A stretch of 64,000 bases of DNA from Glaciihabitans sp. dw_435 (GTDB taxonomy: Bacteria; Actinomycetota; Actinomycetes; Actinomycetales; Microbacteriaceae). The stretch covers positions 310,001 to 374,000 of the forward strand of contig NZ_JAAVUZ010000001.1 in the NCBI RefSeq assembly GCF_018449675.1. The letters are read 5' to 3'. The notes under the pieces were generated by a model. That model was given only the letters and a program-made list of their open reading frames with translations, had not been told where the DNA came from and made no database searches. The first letter of the stretch is position 1. The number at the start of each line of letters is the position of its first letter. The position numbers and the translations under genes were made by a program. Positions 52,702 to 62,136 of the stretch are shown in pieces.

Positions 52702-54318
52702 TCAGACCCTGAGATCGCGGCGTCGCATGAAGGCGACCGCAGCTCCGGCGGCTGCCGCCGCTATCACCACCATCCAGAGACCGCCGTTCCACGCGACGGA
52801 ATTGCCGGACAGCGCCGCGATGTGACTGAACGGCGACACATCGCGGACCCACCGCGGCGCCCCGATGATGCCTCCAAAGATCCCCAGGACGGCGCCGACG
52901 GCGAGGACCGCCCAACCGAGCGCAACAGTCGCGGTCGGCAGTGCGGCAAACACAAGCGCCAGCACACCGAGGTAGGTCAGGGCTGCCGGGAGCTGAGCGG
53001 CGGCGGCCACCGTCGCATCCCCGATGTGTGCTGTGTCGTCCCCGCTGGCGAGAACGCCCGCGGTCGCGACAATCCATGCGGCAGAGATCACAATCACGAT
53101 CGCGAGAGCGCCGACGGCCACGTAGTCGAGCAGCCAGCGCACCCGGGTCACGGGCGTCGCCAACACCATTTCCGCCAACCCCGACGTCTCTTCCTGCCGC
53201 AGGCGGATCACTGACTGAACGGCGCAGGCGGCGGCGAGTACTCCAACGATGGAGAACATTGCCGAGATCAATGCCTGATCGACGGATCCATCGCTGCTGA
53301 CCAGGCCTCTCAGGGTGTCGGCAACGGTGGGATTGGCGGCGGTCGCCTGTTCGATGAGGCCCGAGAGGGTTCCGGCGAACAGCCCGAACGCCGCCGCACC
53401 TACGGCCCATCCGACGATGGACGGCCACTGCAATCGCCAGGCAAGGGCAAATCCCGTCGACAGCGACCGTCGTGCCTGCGGTCTGGACGCGCGTGCCTTC
53501 AGGAGGCTCGATCCGACATCACGCCTCGCGCCGAGCAGGAGCGCGCCCGCCCCTGCCGCGGTCGCCAGCAGCAGGCTGGGGACGAGGGGAAGGAGAGTGT
53601 CGCCAGAGAACGCCGCCACGTGCTGCCCCCACCCGATGGGAGAGAGCCAGCTCAGCCATGAACTCGTCATGTGTAGCCCGTCGACCGTGGGGGTGCCGAG
53701 CGCGTCCCCGACGCCCCGAAGGACGAACGCGAGTCCGACCAATGCAGCCGAAACGCCGTTCGCCCCGCGGGAGGTGCGCACGAATTGCGCGACGAACAGT
53801 CCGATCGCCAGAAAGACGATGCCGGTCGCTGCCGCCGCCAGCCCGGTGACGATGGATCCCCGAAGGGCGAGGCCGCCCAGCGCGAATCCTCCCGCCACCG
53901 CGACCCCGAGGGCGACGTTGGCGGCTACGCCGTGCACGAGGGTTGCCACCGCGGCAGAGTCGCGTGCGGCACGGGTGGATGCGATCAACTCGGCACGCCC
54001 GGTCTCCTCCTCTGCCCGGGAGTGCCGCACGGCGAGCAGCGTGCTCATGAGCGCGGCGAGGAGCGCGAGGTAGGTGAAAATCTGAAAGAAGACGAAGGCA
54101 TCGAGTCCTGCTCCCTGCGGCAGGCCACGGAGGAGAAGGATCGATGGGTGCGCGACGGCCAGGCGCAGGATGCCGGCGCGGGCCGCATCATCGCCGTACT
54201 CGCTTCGCACCGCCGTCGCGGCGAAGAGGGCGAGCAGCCCAGTGCCGAGGATCCAGTAGGTGAGCGTCCAGCGGTCACGCCGTGCCCGCTGCCACAGTAG
54301 GGGAGCGAGGGTATTCAT
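52702..54318 (-). CDS. ABC-2 permease of a drug-type exporter
   Basis: The 538-residue permease has about 12 membrane helices in two related halves, with motifs like 'TSSWLSWLSPIGWGQHVAAF' and 'RWVRDVSPFSHIAAL', which are typical of actinobacterial tetronasin/polyketide-type ABC exporters. The ATG overlaps the ATPase stop (ATGA). Confidence 0.85.
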   Translation of the reverse strand: MNTLAPLLWQRARRDRWTLTYWILGTGLLALFAATAVRSEYGDDAARAGILRLAVAHPSILLLRGLPQGAGLDAFVFFQIFTYLALLAALMSTLLAVRHSRAEEETGRAELIASTRAARDSAAVATLVHGVAANVALGVAVAGGFALGGLALRGSIVTGLAAAATGIVFLAIGLFVAQFVRTSRGANGVSAALVGLAFVLRGVGDALGTPTVDGLHMTSSWLSWLSPIGWGQHVAAFSGDTLLPLVPSLLLATAAGAGALLLGARRDVGSSLLKARASRPQARRSLSTGFALAWRLQWPSIVGWAVGAAAFGLFAGTLSGLIEQATAANPTVADTLRGLVSSDGSVDQALISAMFSIVGVLAAACAVQSVIRLRQEETSGLAEMVLATPVTRVRWLLDYVAVGALAIVIVISAAWIVATAGVLASGDDTAHIGDATVAAAAQLPAALTYLGVLALVFAALPTATVALGWAVLAVGAVLGIFGGIIGAPRWVRDVSPFSHIAALSGNSVAWNGGLWMVVIAAAAAGAAVAFMRRRDLRV

Positions 54319-55256
54319 GACCGGGTCGCGAGTTGGGGAGGGGCCGCGACGGTGCGCTCGCCGTAGTTGCGGAGGAATAGCTCTTCGAGGGATGCGGGTG
54401 CCACCGTCAACGCCTGCACCCGCAGGGCCGCGAGCGATTCGAGCGTCGGGGCCAGGTCCGTGCTGTCCGTGGTCAGTCGCACCCGTCCATCGCGCACCTC
54501 GAGATCGTGGGCGCCGGCGATCTGGGCCAGCCGCGAGGCATCCATTCCATCCGAGGAGAACGCGATTTCGGTGCGTGTGAGGTGACGCAGCTCGGAGAGG
54601 GTTCCGGTCTCCGCCGTCGTGCCCGCGCGGATGATGGTTACCCGGTCACAGAGCTGCTCGACCTCCGACAGGATGTGGCTCGACAGCAGGACCGTCGCGC
54701 CCTCGTCGCGCACCCGATAAATCTCCGCGGCGAACACTGCCTCCATGAGCGGGTCGAGACCGCTGGTCGGCTCGTCGAGGACGTACAGGTCCGCGGGAGT
54801 GGCGAATGCCGTCACCAGCGCGACCTTCTGGCGGTTGCCCTTGGAGTAGGCCCGTCCCTTGCGCGCGGGGTCGAGCTGAAACACGTCGAGCAGGCGGGCG
54901 CGGCGGCGGCGATACTCCGCGACGTCGTGGGGCGCACCGCGACGCAACCGGCTCAGCAGATCAATTGCCTCGCCGCCAGAGAGGTTTGGCCACAGGCTCA
55001 CATCCCCGGGAACGTAGGCGATGCGCCGGTGCAGGGACACGGCGTCATCCCACGGATCGGCGCCGAAGACGCGGACAGTCCCGCCGCTGGCGCGGGCGAG
55101 CCCCAGCAGGATTCGGATGGTGGTCGACTTGCCCGCACCATTGGTGCCGAGAAAGCCGTGCACCTCTCCCGCCGACACGCTGAGATCCAACCCGTCAAGC
55201 GCGTGTACCTGACCAAATCGCTTCCGGAGGCCCGTAGCCTCAACAACCAGTCCCAC
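54315..55256 (-). CDS. ABC transporter ATPase (drug-type exporter)
   Basis: The 313-residue ATPase has Walker A 'GFLGTNGAGKSTTIRILLGL', an atypical signature 'AYSKGNRQKVALVTAFA' (K-G in place of S-G-G), Walker B 'DLYVLDEPTSGLDPL', 'SSHILSEVEQL' and a C-terminal DUF4162-like regulatory part. The GTG at 55256 is preferred; a TAGCGT box ends about 9 nt before it, suggesting a leaderless mRNA. It diverges from ftsE. Confidence 0.87.
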   Translation of the reverse strand: MGLVVEATGLRKRFGQVHALDGLDLSVSAGEVHGFLGTNGAGKSTTIRILLGLARASGGTVRVFGADPWDDAVSLHRRIAYVPGDVSLWPNLSGGEAIDLLSRLRRGAPHDVAEYRRRRARLLDVFQLDPARKGRAYSKGNRQKVALVTAFATPADLYVLDEPTSGLDPLMEAVFAAEIYRVRDEGATVLLSSHILSEVEQLCDRVTIIRAGTTAETGTLSELRHLTRTEIAFSSDGMDASRLAQIAGAHDLEVRDGRVRLTTDSTDLAPTLESLAALRVQALTVAPASLEELFLRNYGERTVAAPPQLATRS

Positions 55257-55398
55257 GATGCCGACGCTACGCCGTTTGCGGCCATGCGAAAGGGGCAATT
55301 TTGCGACTGCTCGCCGGGGGTCGGGACTAACTGAGTACTCCATAAGAGGGGGTGTCGCTGCGCCCATCCCGCCAATGCCTGCCTAGGCTTCGAGGGTC

Positions 55399-56136
55399 AT
55401 GATTCGCTTTGATTCAGTCTCCAAGTCCTATTCGGGGAACACGCGCCCCGCGCTCAATTCCGTGAGCCTTGAGATCCTCAAGGGGGAGTTCGTCTTCCTC
55501 GTGGGCGCCTCCGGCTCCGGTAAGTCGAGCTTCCTCCGATTGGTGCTGAAGGAGGAAAAGCCGACAAAGGGACAGATCCACGTACTCGGCCAGCAGCTCA
55601 ACACCCTGCCGAACCGCAAAGTGCCGTTCTTCCGTCGCAACCTCGGCGTCGTCTTCCAGGACTTCCGCCTCCTGCCTCAGAAGACCGTGTTCGACAACGT
55701 CGCCTTCACCCTTCAGGTCATCGGTAAGAGCAAGGGCTTCATCCAGGAAGCCGTCCCCGACACCCTGAAGATGGTGGGTCTCGCCGGCAAGTCCGGGCGC
55801 TTCCCCCACGAGCTTTCCGGTGGTGAGCAGCAGCGGGTGGCGATCGCCCGCGCGATCGTCAACAAGCCCGCGATCCTGTTGGCCGATGAGCCGACGGGTA
55901 ACCTCGACCCCGCGACATCCGCTGGAATCATGACGCTCCTCGAGCGCATCAACCTCGGTGGCACGACGGTGATCATGGCCACGCACGACGCCGGCATCGT
56001 CGACCAGATGCAGCGCCGCGTGATCGAGTTGATCAGCGGTCAGATTGTGCGCGACGAGCGCCAGGGTGGATACCAGACGCAGTCGATCCCGATTCAGGGC
56101 TTCGGACTCGCGGGAGCTCCCGAGGTGACGTCGTGA
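55399..56136 (+). CDS. ftsE: Cell-division ATPase FtsE
   Basis: The 245-residue ATPase has Walker A '[15 protein letters not shown]', signature '[15 protein letters not shown]' and Walker B '[13 protein letters not shown]'. With FtsX it controls peptidoglycan hydrolases at the division or growth site. TAGGCT (55383-55388) is a likely -10 box. The stop overlaps the ftsX GTG (GTGA). Confidence 0.97.
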   Translation: MIRFDSVSKSYSGNTRPALNSVSLEILKGEFVFLVGASGSGKSSFLRLVLKEEKPTKGQIHVLGQQLNTLPNRKVPFFRRNLGVVFQDFRLLPQKTVFDNVAFTLQVIGKSKGFIQEAVPDTLKMVGLAGKSGRFPHELSGGEQQRVAIARAIVNKPAILLADEPTGNLDPATSAGIMTLLERINLGGTTVIMATHDAGIVDQMQRRVIELISGQIVRDERQGGYQTQSIPIQGFGLAGAPEVTS

Positions 56137-57050
56137 GGTTTGGACTCGTTCTCAGCGAGGCCGGGCAGGGTCTCCGTCGCAACATTTCGATGGTCATTTC
56201 GGTCATCCTCGTCACGTTCATCTCGCTGACTTTCGTCGGCGCGGCCATCCTGCTGCAGATGCAGATCGGCCAGATGAAGGGCTACTGGTACGACCGTGCG
56301 CAGGTCGCCGTGTACCTGTGTACCTCCACCGACACCGGCGGAAACTGTGCGCAGGCGGAGACGACCGATGACCAGAAGACCGCCATTCAGGCCCAGCTGG
56401 ACTCCCCGAGCCTCAAGCCGTACATCAAGAAGGTCGACTTCGAGTCGCACGCCGAGGCGTTCGCCAACTTCCAGAAGGGCTTCGCGGGAAGCCCCATCGC
56501 GACCTTCACCACGGCCGACCAGCTCAACGAGAGCTACCGCGTCAACCTCAAGGATCCCGACAAAGCCGCGATCATCGTGGACAGCCTCAAGGGGATGGCC
56601 GGTGTGCAGGACGTCGAGGACCAGCGCGCGTACCTGAACCCGATCTTCGCGGTGCTCAACGCGGCCAGTTTCACCGCCGTCGGGTTGGCTGCCCTCATGC
56701 TCGTCGCCGCCGTACTGCTGATCGCCACCACCATCAGGCTCAGCGCGTTCAGCCGACGGCGAGAGTTGGGGATCATGCGTCTGGTGGGCGCCTCGAACCG
56801 GTTCATCCAAACGCCGTTCATTCTGGAGGGCGTGTTTGCCGCCCTCATCGGATCGGTGCTGGCGAGTGCCGCCATCGTCGCGATCGTGAAGCTCTTCGTC
56901 GAGGGGTACCTCGGGTCGACCCTCGGCGCGAGCACCACCCTCGTCGGACTGAACCAGGCGTTCATCGTTGTGCCGATTCTGCTGGTGCTGGGTGCCGCGC
57001 TCGCGGCCGTCTCCGCCGGCGCCGCGATCAGCAGGTACCTCAAGGTATAG
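56133..57050 (+). CDS. ftsX: Cell-division membrane protein FtsX
   Basis: The 305-residue FtsX has an N-terminal helix ('[23 protein letters not shown]' split at 15-37), an outside domain (about 40-175) with two Cys ('[12 protein letters not shown]'), and three C-terminal helices beginning near 178. The outside domain activates cell-wall hydrolases of the RipC/PcsB kind. It is followed by a strong terminator. Confidence 0.95.
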   Translation: MRFGLVLSEAGQGLRRNISMVISVILVTFISLTFVGAAILLQMQIGQMKGYWYDRAQVAVYLCTSTDTGGNCAQAETTDDQKTAIQAQLDSPSLKPYIKKVDFESHAEAFANFQKGFAGSPIATFTTADQLNESYRVNLKDPDKAAIIVDSLKGMAGVQDVEDQRAYLNPIFAVLNAASFTAVGLAALMLVAAVLLIATTIRLSAFSRRRELGIMRLVGASNRFIQTPFILEGVFAALIGSVLASAAIVAIVKLFVEGYLGSTLGASTTLVGLNQAFIVVPILLVLGAALAAVSAGAAISRYLKV

Positions 57051-57080
57051 CCGTACCCCGCGAATGCGTGGGGGAGTGGT

Positions 57081-57116
57081 GGATGACCCGGGCGGTGACA
57101 GTCGCCCGGGTCATCC
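57081..57116 (+). terminator. Intrinsic terminator after ftsX
   Basis: Perfect 14-bp arms GGATGACCCGGGCG and CGCCCGGGTCATCC surround GTGACAGT. It separates ftsEX from smpB. Confidence 0.75.
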
Positions 57117-57180
57117 ATTCTCCGGCTAGACTGATGGGCTGCCCGGCACTGAGCCGGGCTCATGAGATTTGGAGTTCATC

Positions 57181-57657
57181 GTGCCCAGGGAACAAGGTCG
57201 AAAGGTCGTGGCGACCAACCGCAAGGCCCGCCACGACTACCTGGTCGAGGACACCTATGAGGCCGGAATGGTGCTCACGGGCACCGAGGTGAAGTCCCTG
57301 CGCGCCGGTCGCGCCTCGCTCGTCGATGGCTATGCGTTCGTGGAGTACGGCGAGGCATGGCTCGACGCCGTGCACATCCCCGAGTACAACCAGGGCACCT
57401 GGAACAACCACCCGCCGCGTCGCAAGCGCAAGCTGCTGTTGCACAAGCAGCAGATCCTGAAGATCCACGCGAAGATCAAGGAGGGCGGCTACACGCTCGT
57501 CCCCATGCAGATCTACTTTCTCGACGGCAATGCCAAGGTCGAGATCGCGGTCGCGAAGGGTAAGAAGGAATACGACAAGCGCCAGACGCTTCGGGAGCGC
57601 CAGGATAAGCGTGAGTCGGATCGCGCCATCTCCGCTCGCCGCAACATGGGGGACTAG
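57181..57657 (+). CDS. smpB: SsrA-binding protein SmpB
   Basis: The 158-residue tmRNA partner carries '[20 protein letters not shown]', '[20 protein letters not shown]', '[18 protein letters not shown]' and a basic C-terminal tail '[15 protein letters not shown]'. It delivers tmRNA to stalled ribosomes. The GTG at 57181 is chosen because GGAG lies 6 nt before it. The ssrA gene is about 840 nt downstream. Confidence 0.97.
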   Translation: MPREQGRKVVATNRKARHDYLVEDTYEAGMVLTGTEVKSLRAGRASLVDGYAFVEYGEAWLDAVHIPEYNQGTWNNHPPRRKRKLLLHKQQILKIHAKIKEGGYTLVPMQIYFLDGNAKVEIAVAKGKKEYDKRQTLRERQDKRESDRAISARRNMGD

Positions 57658-57668
57658 GAAGCCACCGC

Positions 57669-58352
57669 CTACGACGCGATGAACCTCGCGTCGACGATTG
57701 CGCTGACTTCGATGTCCTCGGGCTTCAGCGACAACGTGGGTGCGCTGCCCGAGTCCATGGATTTGCTCGCTCGCGTGAGGTAGACGGCCCCGTCGGTTGC
57801 GCCGCTGTGTACCTGGTCGCCCAGCATGCCGGGATCCGCGATCGCCACGGCACGCACCGTGCCCAGCCCAATGCTCTGCGCGTAGACCGAGGCCTTGGCG
57901 ACGGCATCCTTGACCGCACGCGACCGCACCTCCGCCGTCACGGTGGTCGTCCGTCCGTCGGTGAGCGCCCAGGACAGGGCGTCGATGCTCACGCCGTCGA
58001 TGTCCGCGAGCAGTTCGAGCGATGACGCCAGCGCTTGGAAGTCGCGAAACTTCGCCGAGACGGTTACCCGTGAGTGATACACGAGGGGCAGCTGGGCACC
58101 GTCGGCGCTCCATGGCTTCTCCGACCAGACCTGAACGCTGTCGCTTGACCACCAGGTCACCGGGCTGGCGTCCTTGTCCTCGAGCACGCGCGACTTGATA
58201 TGGTCCCGGATAGCGGATGCCGCGGCGGTCGTCTTCTCCCACGCGTCCTGCCGCGCGTCCGCCTCGTGATGCACCACGACAGACACGGTCGCGCGCTCCG
58301 GTGGGTAAAACGCGGAGAACCTGCCCTGGACGGTTATGACGGTGTCGTTCAC
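57669..58352 (-). CDS. SIMPL-domain (DUF541) protein
   Basis: The 227-residue protein has the SIMPL/DUF541 pattern: 'TVITVQGRFSAFYPPERATV', 'VQVWSEKPWSADGAQLPLVY', 'VTAEVRSRAVKDAVAKASVYAQSIGLG'-type sequence (split) and a final beta-strand. Unlike many members it has no signal peptide, so it should be cytosolic. The start is the GTG at 58352 with a perfect AGGAGG. The function is unknown. Confidence 0.82.
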   Translation of the reverse strand: MNDTVITVQGRFSAFYPPERATVSVVVHHEADARQDAWEKTTAAASAIRDHIKSRVLEDKDASPVTWWSSDSVQVWSEKPWSADGAQLPLVYHSRVTVSAKFRDFQALASSLELLADIDGVSIDALSWALTDGRTTTVTAEVRSRAVKDAVAKASVYAQSIGLGTVRAVAIADPGMLGDQVHSGATDGAVYLTRASKSMDSGSAPTLSLKPEDIEVSAIVDARFIAS

Positions 58353-58403
58353 GGGATCCTCCTGGGCATGCAATCAGACGCGAGTGTGTTCTAGAATAGA
58401 GGG

Positions 58404-58424
58404 CTGCACTTCACGTGCAGTTTT
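58404..58424 (+). terminator. Small hairpin with T-run before the tmRNA
   Basis: CTGCAC and GTGCAG pair around TTCAC, followed by TTTT. It lies just before the inverted repeat flanking tmRNA and may stop transcripts entering from the left. Confidence 0.45.
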
Positions 58425-58428
58425 GACA

Positions 58429-58895
58429 AGTCAACAGCGTGCGATAACGACCCACCTCGAAGGCTCCCGTGATACGGAGCCCGGGTGCGGCATGGGGATG
58501 ATCGGTTTCGACATTGCCTGCAAAACTGCGAGAAGCGGGTCGAGGATGCAGGGTTATCTCGTAAACGCCTCCTGCAAAATATAAGTGCCGATTCAAAGCG
58601 CACTGACTTCGCCCTCGCTGCCTAAGCGAGCGCACTAAAGAAGTCCGTCGGTCCGGGAATGCTCTCTACCCGGGTTCCGGCGCTATCTAGAGAGATTGCT
58701 CCGTAGTTACGCCTTAGGGCTACGGGGGACTTGCACTATGGCTGGGCTCGTTGACCTAGGTGCTCGTAGCAAAGATCAGAGCCGAGTAGAACGCTTTTAC
58801 GAGCTACACCCGTAGAAGGCGCAGAATTACAGCAGTGGACCGGGGTTCAATTCCCCGCATCTCCACCATCAGGTCGTTATCGCACGCTATTGACT
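58429..58895. repeat. 24-nt inverted repeat enclosing the tmRNA gene
   Basis: The left arm (58429-58452) and right arm (58872-58895) are reverse complements at 23 of 24 positions (core GCGTGCGATAACGACC), one on each side of the mature tmRNA. The right arm begins 3 nt after the CCA end. In the transcript they would form a long stem bringing both ends together. Confidence 0.85.
58494..58868 (+). ncRNA. ssrA: Transfer-messenger RNA (tmRNA)
   Basis: The 375-nt RNA has a 5' end GGGGATG that pairs with CATCTCC before the encoded ACCA, a 'TTCGACATTGCC' D-like region and T-arm GGGGTTCAATTCCCC. The tag frame (58587-58625), starting at GCC after AAGT, reads ADSKRTDFALAA and a TAA stop, close to the actinobacterial ADSxQRDxALAA pattern. 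It rescues stalled ribosomes with SmpB. Confidence 0.96.
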
Positions 58896-58976
58896 CGTCC
58901 TTCCCCTCCGAAGCGTGGGTGCTGCCAAGATGGCAGTACCGCAACCGGACACCACGCGAGGGGAAGATAGTCGTCC

Positions 58977-60083
58977 ATGTCAGACACGGGTCACCGTCGC
59001 ATTGCTCTGTCCGCCATTCATCTGGAGTCGCGGACCCTGCAGGTCGCCTTCATCGCCGCGGCCATCGGTGCCGTCATCAGCGCCATCGTGTTCTGGGACG
59101 GCGACGTTGCGTTGTCCGGTGCGTGGTCGGTGGGAACCGTCGCCGCGATCGTCGGCGGAGCACTCGGTACGACGTCCTTTGTGGTCGCATACCTGTCTAC
59201 GCTGCCTCCGATGTCGGTTCCCGGCGATGATCGCCTGCGGCTCGCGCGCCGTGTGCTCGATACCTGCGCGCTCGCCCTCAATCACCTCGCGATCTGGGCC
59301 ATCCTGAGTCTCGGAACATTCGCCATTCTCCAACGTGCCTTCGAGGGCCTCGAGGTCGACCTGCTGACAGCCACGATCCTCGTGTCTGTCGTCGTGGGTA
59401 TCGGTGCCTACTTTATGCAGGCATCGGCGGCGACCATCAGCGCCTTCCGGGTATCAACGCTGCTGTCGATCTTCATCGTCGCGGGCATGCTGGCGAGCAT
59501 GATTACGGCACCCGACCCCGGATGGTGGAAACTCAATTTCAGTGCCCTCGGCACGATGGCGGGCTTCTCGGGTTTTGCCTTCAACTTCACTCTGATCGCG
59601 ACCGGGCTGCTGGTTGTCACTCTCGCTGATTACGTCACGGCGGACCTGCGACGCTGGGCGTCCCGTCGACCCGACTACCAGCCGAAGCGCGTGTCAGCGG
59701 TGGGGTGGGGGCTCGTCGCCCTCGGTGTCTTCCTCGGAGCGGTCGGAATCTTCCCGGTGGACCGGTTCCTTGCGCTTCACAACACCGTTGCCACCGGCAT
59801 GGTTGTTGTCTTTGTCGGCCTGGTGGTCGCGCTCCGGTTTGTGCTGCCGGGATTTCCACCCACGTTTTACTGGCTGGGCTACGGCTTCCTCGTCGCGATC
59901 GTCGTTGTGACGCTGCTGTTTTATCCCATCGGGTACTACAACCTCACAGCCCTCGAGCTGGTGGCCGCATCCGTCATCCTGGGGTGGATCGTAATCCTCA
60001 TCCGCACTGTCGCGGCGCTGCGTCGCGATCTCGACTCCGCAGACAATCCGAGCCAGGCCCCGGTGACTGCCGGACTGCGGTGA
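58977..60083 (+). CDS. Multi-spanning membrane protein, DUF998-like
   Basis: The 368-residue protein has about ten hydrophobic helices, the last cytosolic residues being polar. Several segments ('GWWKLNFSALGTM', 'FAFNFTLIATGLLVV') match the DUF998 pattern of bacterial membrane proteins with no known activity. It lies 82 nt after the right arm of the tmRNA repeat. Confidence 0.7.
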   Translation: MSDTGHRRIALSAIHLESRTLQVAFIAAAIGAVISAIVFWDGDVALSGAWSVGTVAAIVGGALGTTSFVVAYLSTLPPMSVPGDDRLRLARRVLDTCALALNHLAIWAILSLGTFAILQRAFEGLEVDLLTATILVSVVVGIGAYFMQASAATISAFRVSTLLSIFIVAGMLASMITAPDPGWWKLNFSALGTMAGFSGFAFNFTLIATGLLVVTLADYVTADLRRWASRRPDYQPKRVSAVGWGLVALGVFLGAVGIFPVDRFLALHNTVATGMVVVFVGLVVALRFVLPGFPPTFYWLGYGFLVAIVVVTLLFYPIGYYNLTALELVAASVILGWIVILIRTVAALRRDLDSADNPSQAPVTAGLR

Positions 60084-60105
60084 CTCGGTGCCGGACAATG
60101 AGCGC

Positions 60106-61086
60106 ATGACCGATTCATCCAGCACCGATGTCCGCCATGTCATCGTCGACACCGACACCGGGATCGACGATGCGCTTGCGCTCCTGTACCTGCTGGGGCG
60201 GGATGATGTGGAGATCTCCGCCATCACGAGTGTGTACGGAAACACGCCGGTCGAGGCATCCGTCACCAATATTGCCCGCGTGCTTCAGGTTGCTGGCGCC
60301 GACGGCATCCTCGTCGCGAAGGGCGCTGCGGGACCCATGTCGGGGGAACCCAGCATTGCCGGTCATGTCCATGGCGCGGACGGTCTCGGGGACCTGTGGT
60401 CGGATCCGATCGCACCCCAGAACCTGTCGCCGCTCAGTTCCGCCGAGCTCATTGTGGCGATGGCGCGCGAGCGTCCCGGGTATTACGACCTGCTGCCCAT
60501 CGGCCCGCTGACCAACATCGGTCTCGCGCTGCAGGTGGAGCCGGAGTTGCTCACCCTGTTCCGGTCGGTCGTCATCATGGGCGGCTCCGGGCCGTTCCCT
60601 CCGCTCGGCACCACCCTGATGATCGACGCGAACATCCAGAACGATGCGATGGCCGCAGCCCTCGTGATTGCCGCACCGCGCACGCGTGTGGTGATGGTGG
60701 GCGTCAACGTGACGGCCGGGGTCATCCTCGACGAACAGGCCGTGCAGGCGCTGTATCGCGCCGGAACGGAATGGGGCACCTTCTCGGCGCGGATCCTCGA
60801 CGCCTACATGGACTTCTACCAGTTCGCGTGGGGGCGCCGCGTGTCGCCCGCCCACGATGGACTTGCCGCTGCCCTGCTCGTGCAGCCGGAATGGATCACC
60901 CGATCGGTCGACGGTCCCGTCAACATCACGTCCGATGGGTTTGCCACCCGGGCGCATCTGGTGCGCACGGACGAGGGACTGCCGGTCGGCTGGCCAACCG
61001 AAGAAACTCCCGACACCGTCGTGGTGCTCGAGGTGAACTCCAGGGCCTTCGTCGCCGACTTCGTGCGGGTGTTGTCGGGACGCTGA
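60106..61086 (+). CDS. Inosine-uridine nucleoside hydrolase-family protein
   Basis: The 326-residue hydrolase has the calcium/ribose loop 'IVDTDTGIDDALALLYLL', the 'YDLLPIGPLTNIGLAL' motif and a C-terminal 'PAHDGLAAALLVQPEW' with the catalytic-region His/Asp. It cleaves ribonucleosides to base and ribose. Its stop is adjacent to the convergent HxlR gene. Confidence 0.92.
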   Translation: MTDSSSTDVRHVIVDTDTGIDDALALLYLLGRDDVEISAITSVYGNTPVEASVTNIARVLQVAGADGILVAKGAAGPMSGEPSIAGHVHGADGLGDLWSDPIAPQNLSPLSSAELIVAMARERPGYYDLLPIGPLTNIGLALQVEPELLTLFRSVVIMGGSGPFPPLGTTLMIDANIQNDAMAAALVIAAPRTRVVMVGVNVTAGVILDEQAVQALYRAGTEWGTFSARILDAYMDFYQFAWGRRVSPAHDGLAAALLVQPEWITRSVDGPVNITSDGFATRAHLVRTDEGLPVGWPTEETPDTVVVLEVNSRAFVADFVRVLSGR

Positions 61087-61087
61087 G

Positions 61088-61441
61088 TTACTTCGCCGCG
61101 GTGGGCGGAAGGTTGTGGCGCGCCCATGTGGTGAGCTCGTTCATCGCCGGGAGGAGCGCGAGGCCCGACTCGGTCAGCCCGTAGGACACGGCGACCGGCG
61201 GACCGACGTCGACCGAGCGCTCCACGAGACCCGCGGTCGCCAGTTCGACCAGGCGCTCGGACAGCACCGAGTCGCTGATTCCGCCGACGGCGCGACGCAG
61301 TTCGGTGAAGGTGGCGGAGCCGCCGGTCAACACCGCGAGAATCACGCCGTTCCAGCGCTTGCCGAGGAATCCGAACGCCCGCGTGAGCGCACCGTCGCAG
61401 GCTCGGGAGTCATGCGGGGTATCCGTGATCTCCTCTGACAT
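61088..61441 (-). CDS. HxlR-family transcriptional regulator
   Basis: The 117-residue winged-helix protein carries 'FGFLGKRWNGVILAVLTGGSATF' (split), 'ISDSVLSERLVELATAGLVER' and 'YGLTESGLALLPAM'. Cys15 ('DSRACDGAL') lies where YodB-type redox-sensing members have their reactive Cys. It is divergent from a nitroreductase, the usual target arrangement. Confidence 0.88.
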   Translation of the reverse strand: MSEEITDTPHDSRACDGALTRAFGFLGKRWNGVILAVLTGGSATFTELRRAVGGISDSVLSERLVELATAGLVERSVDVGPPVAVSYGLTESGLALLPAMNELTTWARHNLPPTAAK

Positions 61442-61521
61442 GCGTCCACCCTAGCACTGTGCTACGTTTCACCTTGTAACTAGTTTTTTCAAAGTGACCA
61501 GCGAAATGAAAGTTGTAAACA

Positions 61522-62136
61522 GTGGAATCCTCGTCCGTCGACACCATCACCGCCCTCAATGACGAGGCCCTCTCTGCCCTCTTCACAGAAGCTCGCACCC
61601 ACGCCAGCTTCGCTGATACCCCCATCACCGAGGATGAGCTGACGGCCATCTGGAATCTCGCCAAGTGGGCACCGACGGCAGCAAACCTGCAGCCGATGCG
61701 TCTCGTCTACGTCAACACTCCCGAAGCGCGCGAGCGTCTCGGCGTTCACATGAACGAGGGAAACCGCGCAAAGACGCTCGCCGCGCCGGTCGTTGCCGTG
61801 CTCGCGGTCGACAACAAGTTTTACGAGGCAATTCCCACGGTGGCGCCATTCCTCTCGGGCATGACCGAGGTGTTCGCAACCGACGACGCCATGCGCGGCG
61901 AGTGGGGCACGTTCAACTCGGCGCTCCAGGCGGGATACTTCATCATTGCTGCCCGATCGCTCGGCTTCGCGGTCGGTCCGATGGCGGGATTCGACTCCGC
62001 TGGTGTGGACGCAGAGTTCTTCTCCGACGGCCGCCTGCACTCCATTCTGGTGGTCAACCTGGGACGCGCCGGCGAGGAGGCACCGCGTCCGCGCATGCCG
62101 CGCCTCGACAGCGCCGAGGTCGTGCAGTTCCTCTAA
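61522..62136 (+). CDS. Nitroreductase-family protein (RutE/HadB-like)
   Basis: The 204-residue flavoprotein has 'LAKWAPTAANLQPMRLVYV', 'APVVAVLAVDNKFY' and 'SALQAGYFIIAARSLGFAVGPMAGFD', typical of FMN-binding malonic-semialdehyde-reductase or quinone/nitro-reductase subfamilies. It starts at a GTG and is regulated in all likelihood by the divergent HxlR protein. It overlaps the TetR gene by 4 nt at the 3' ends. Confidence 0.88.
   Translation: MESSSVDTITALNDEALSALFTEARTHASFADTPITEDELTAIWNLAKWAPTAANLQPMRLVYVNTPEARERLGVHMNEGNRAKTLAAPVVAVLAVDNKFYEAIPTVAPFLSGMTEVFATDDAMRGEWGTFNSALQAGYFIIAARSLGFAVGPMAGFDSAGVDAEFFSDGRLHSILVVNLGRAGEEAPRPRMPRLDSAEVVQFL

Noticed and set aside
58429-58895. Repeats at tmRNA as attachment sites of an integrated element
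   Set aside because: The repeats are inverted rather than direct, enclose the whole gene, and no integrase lies nearby.
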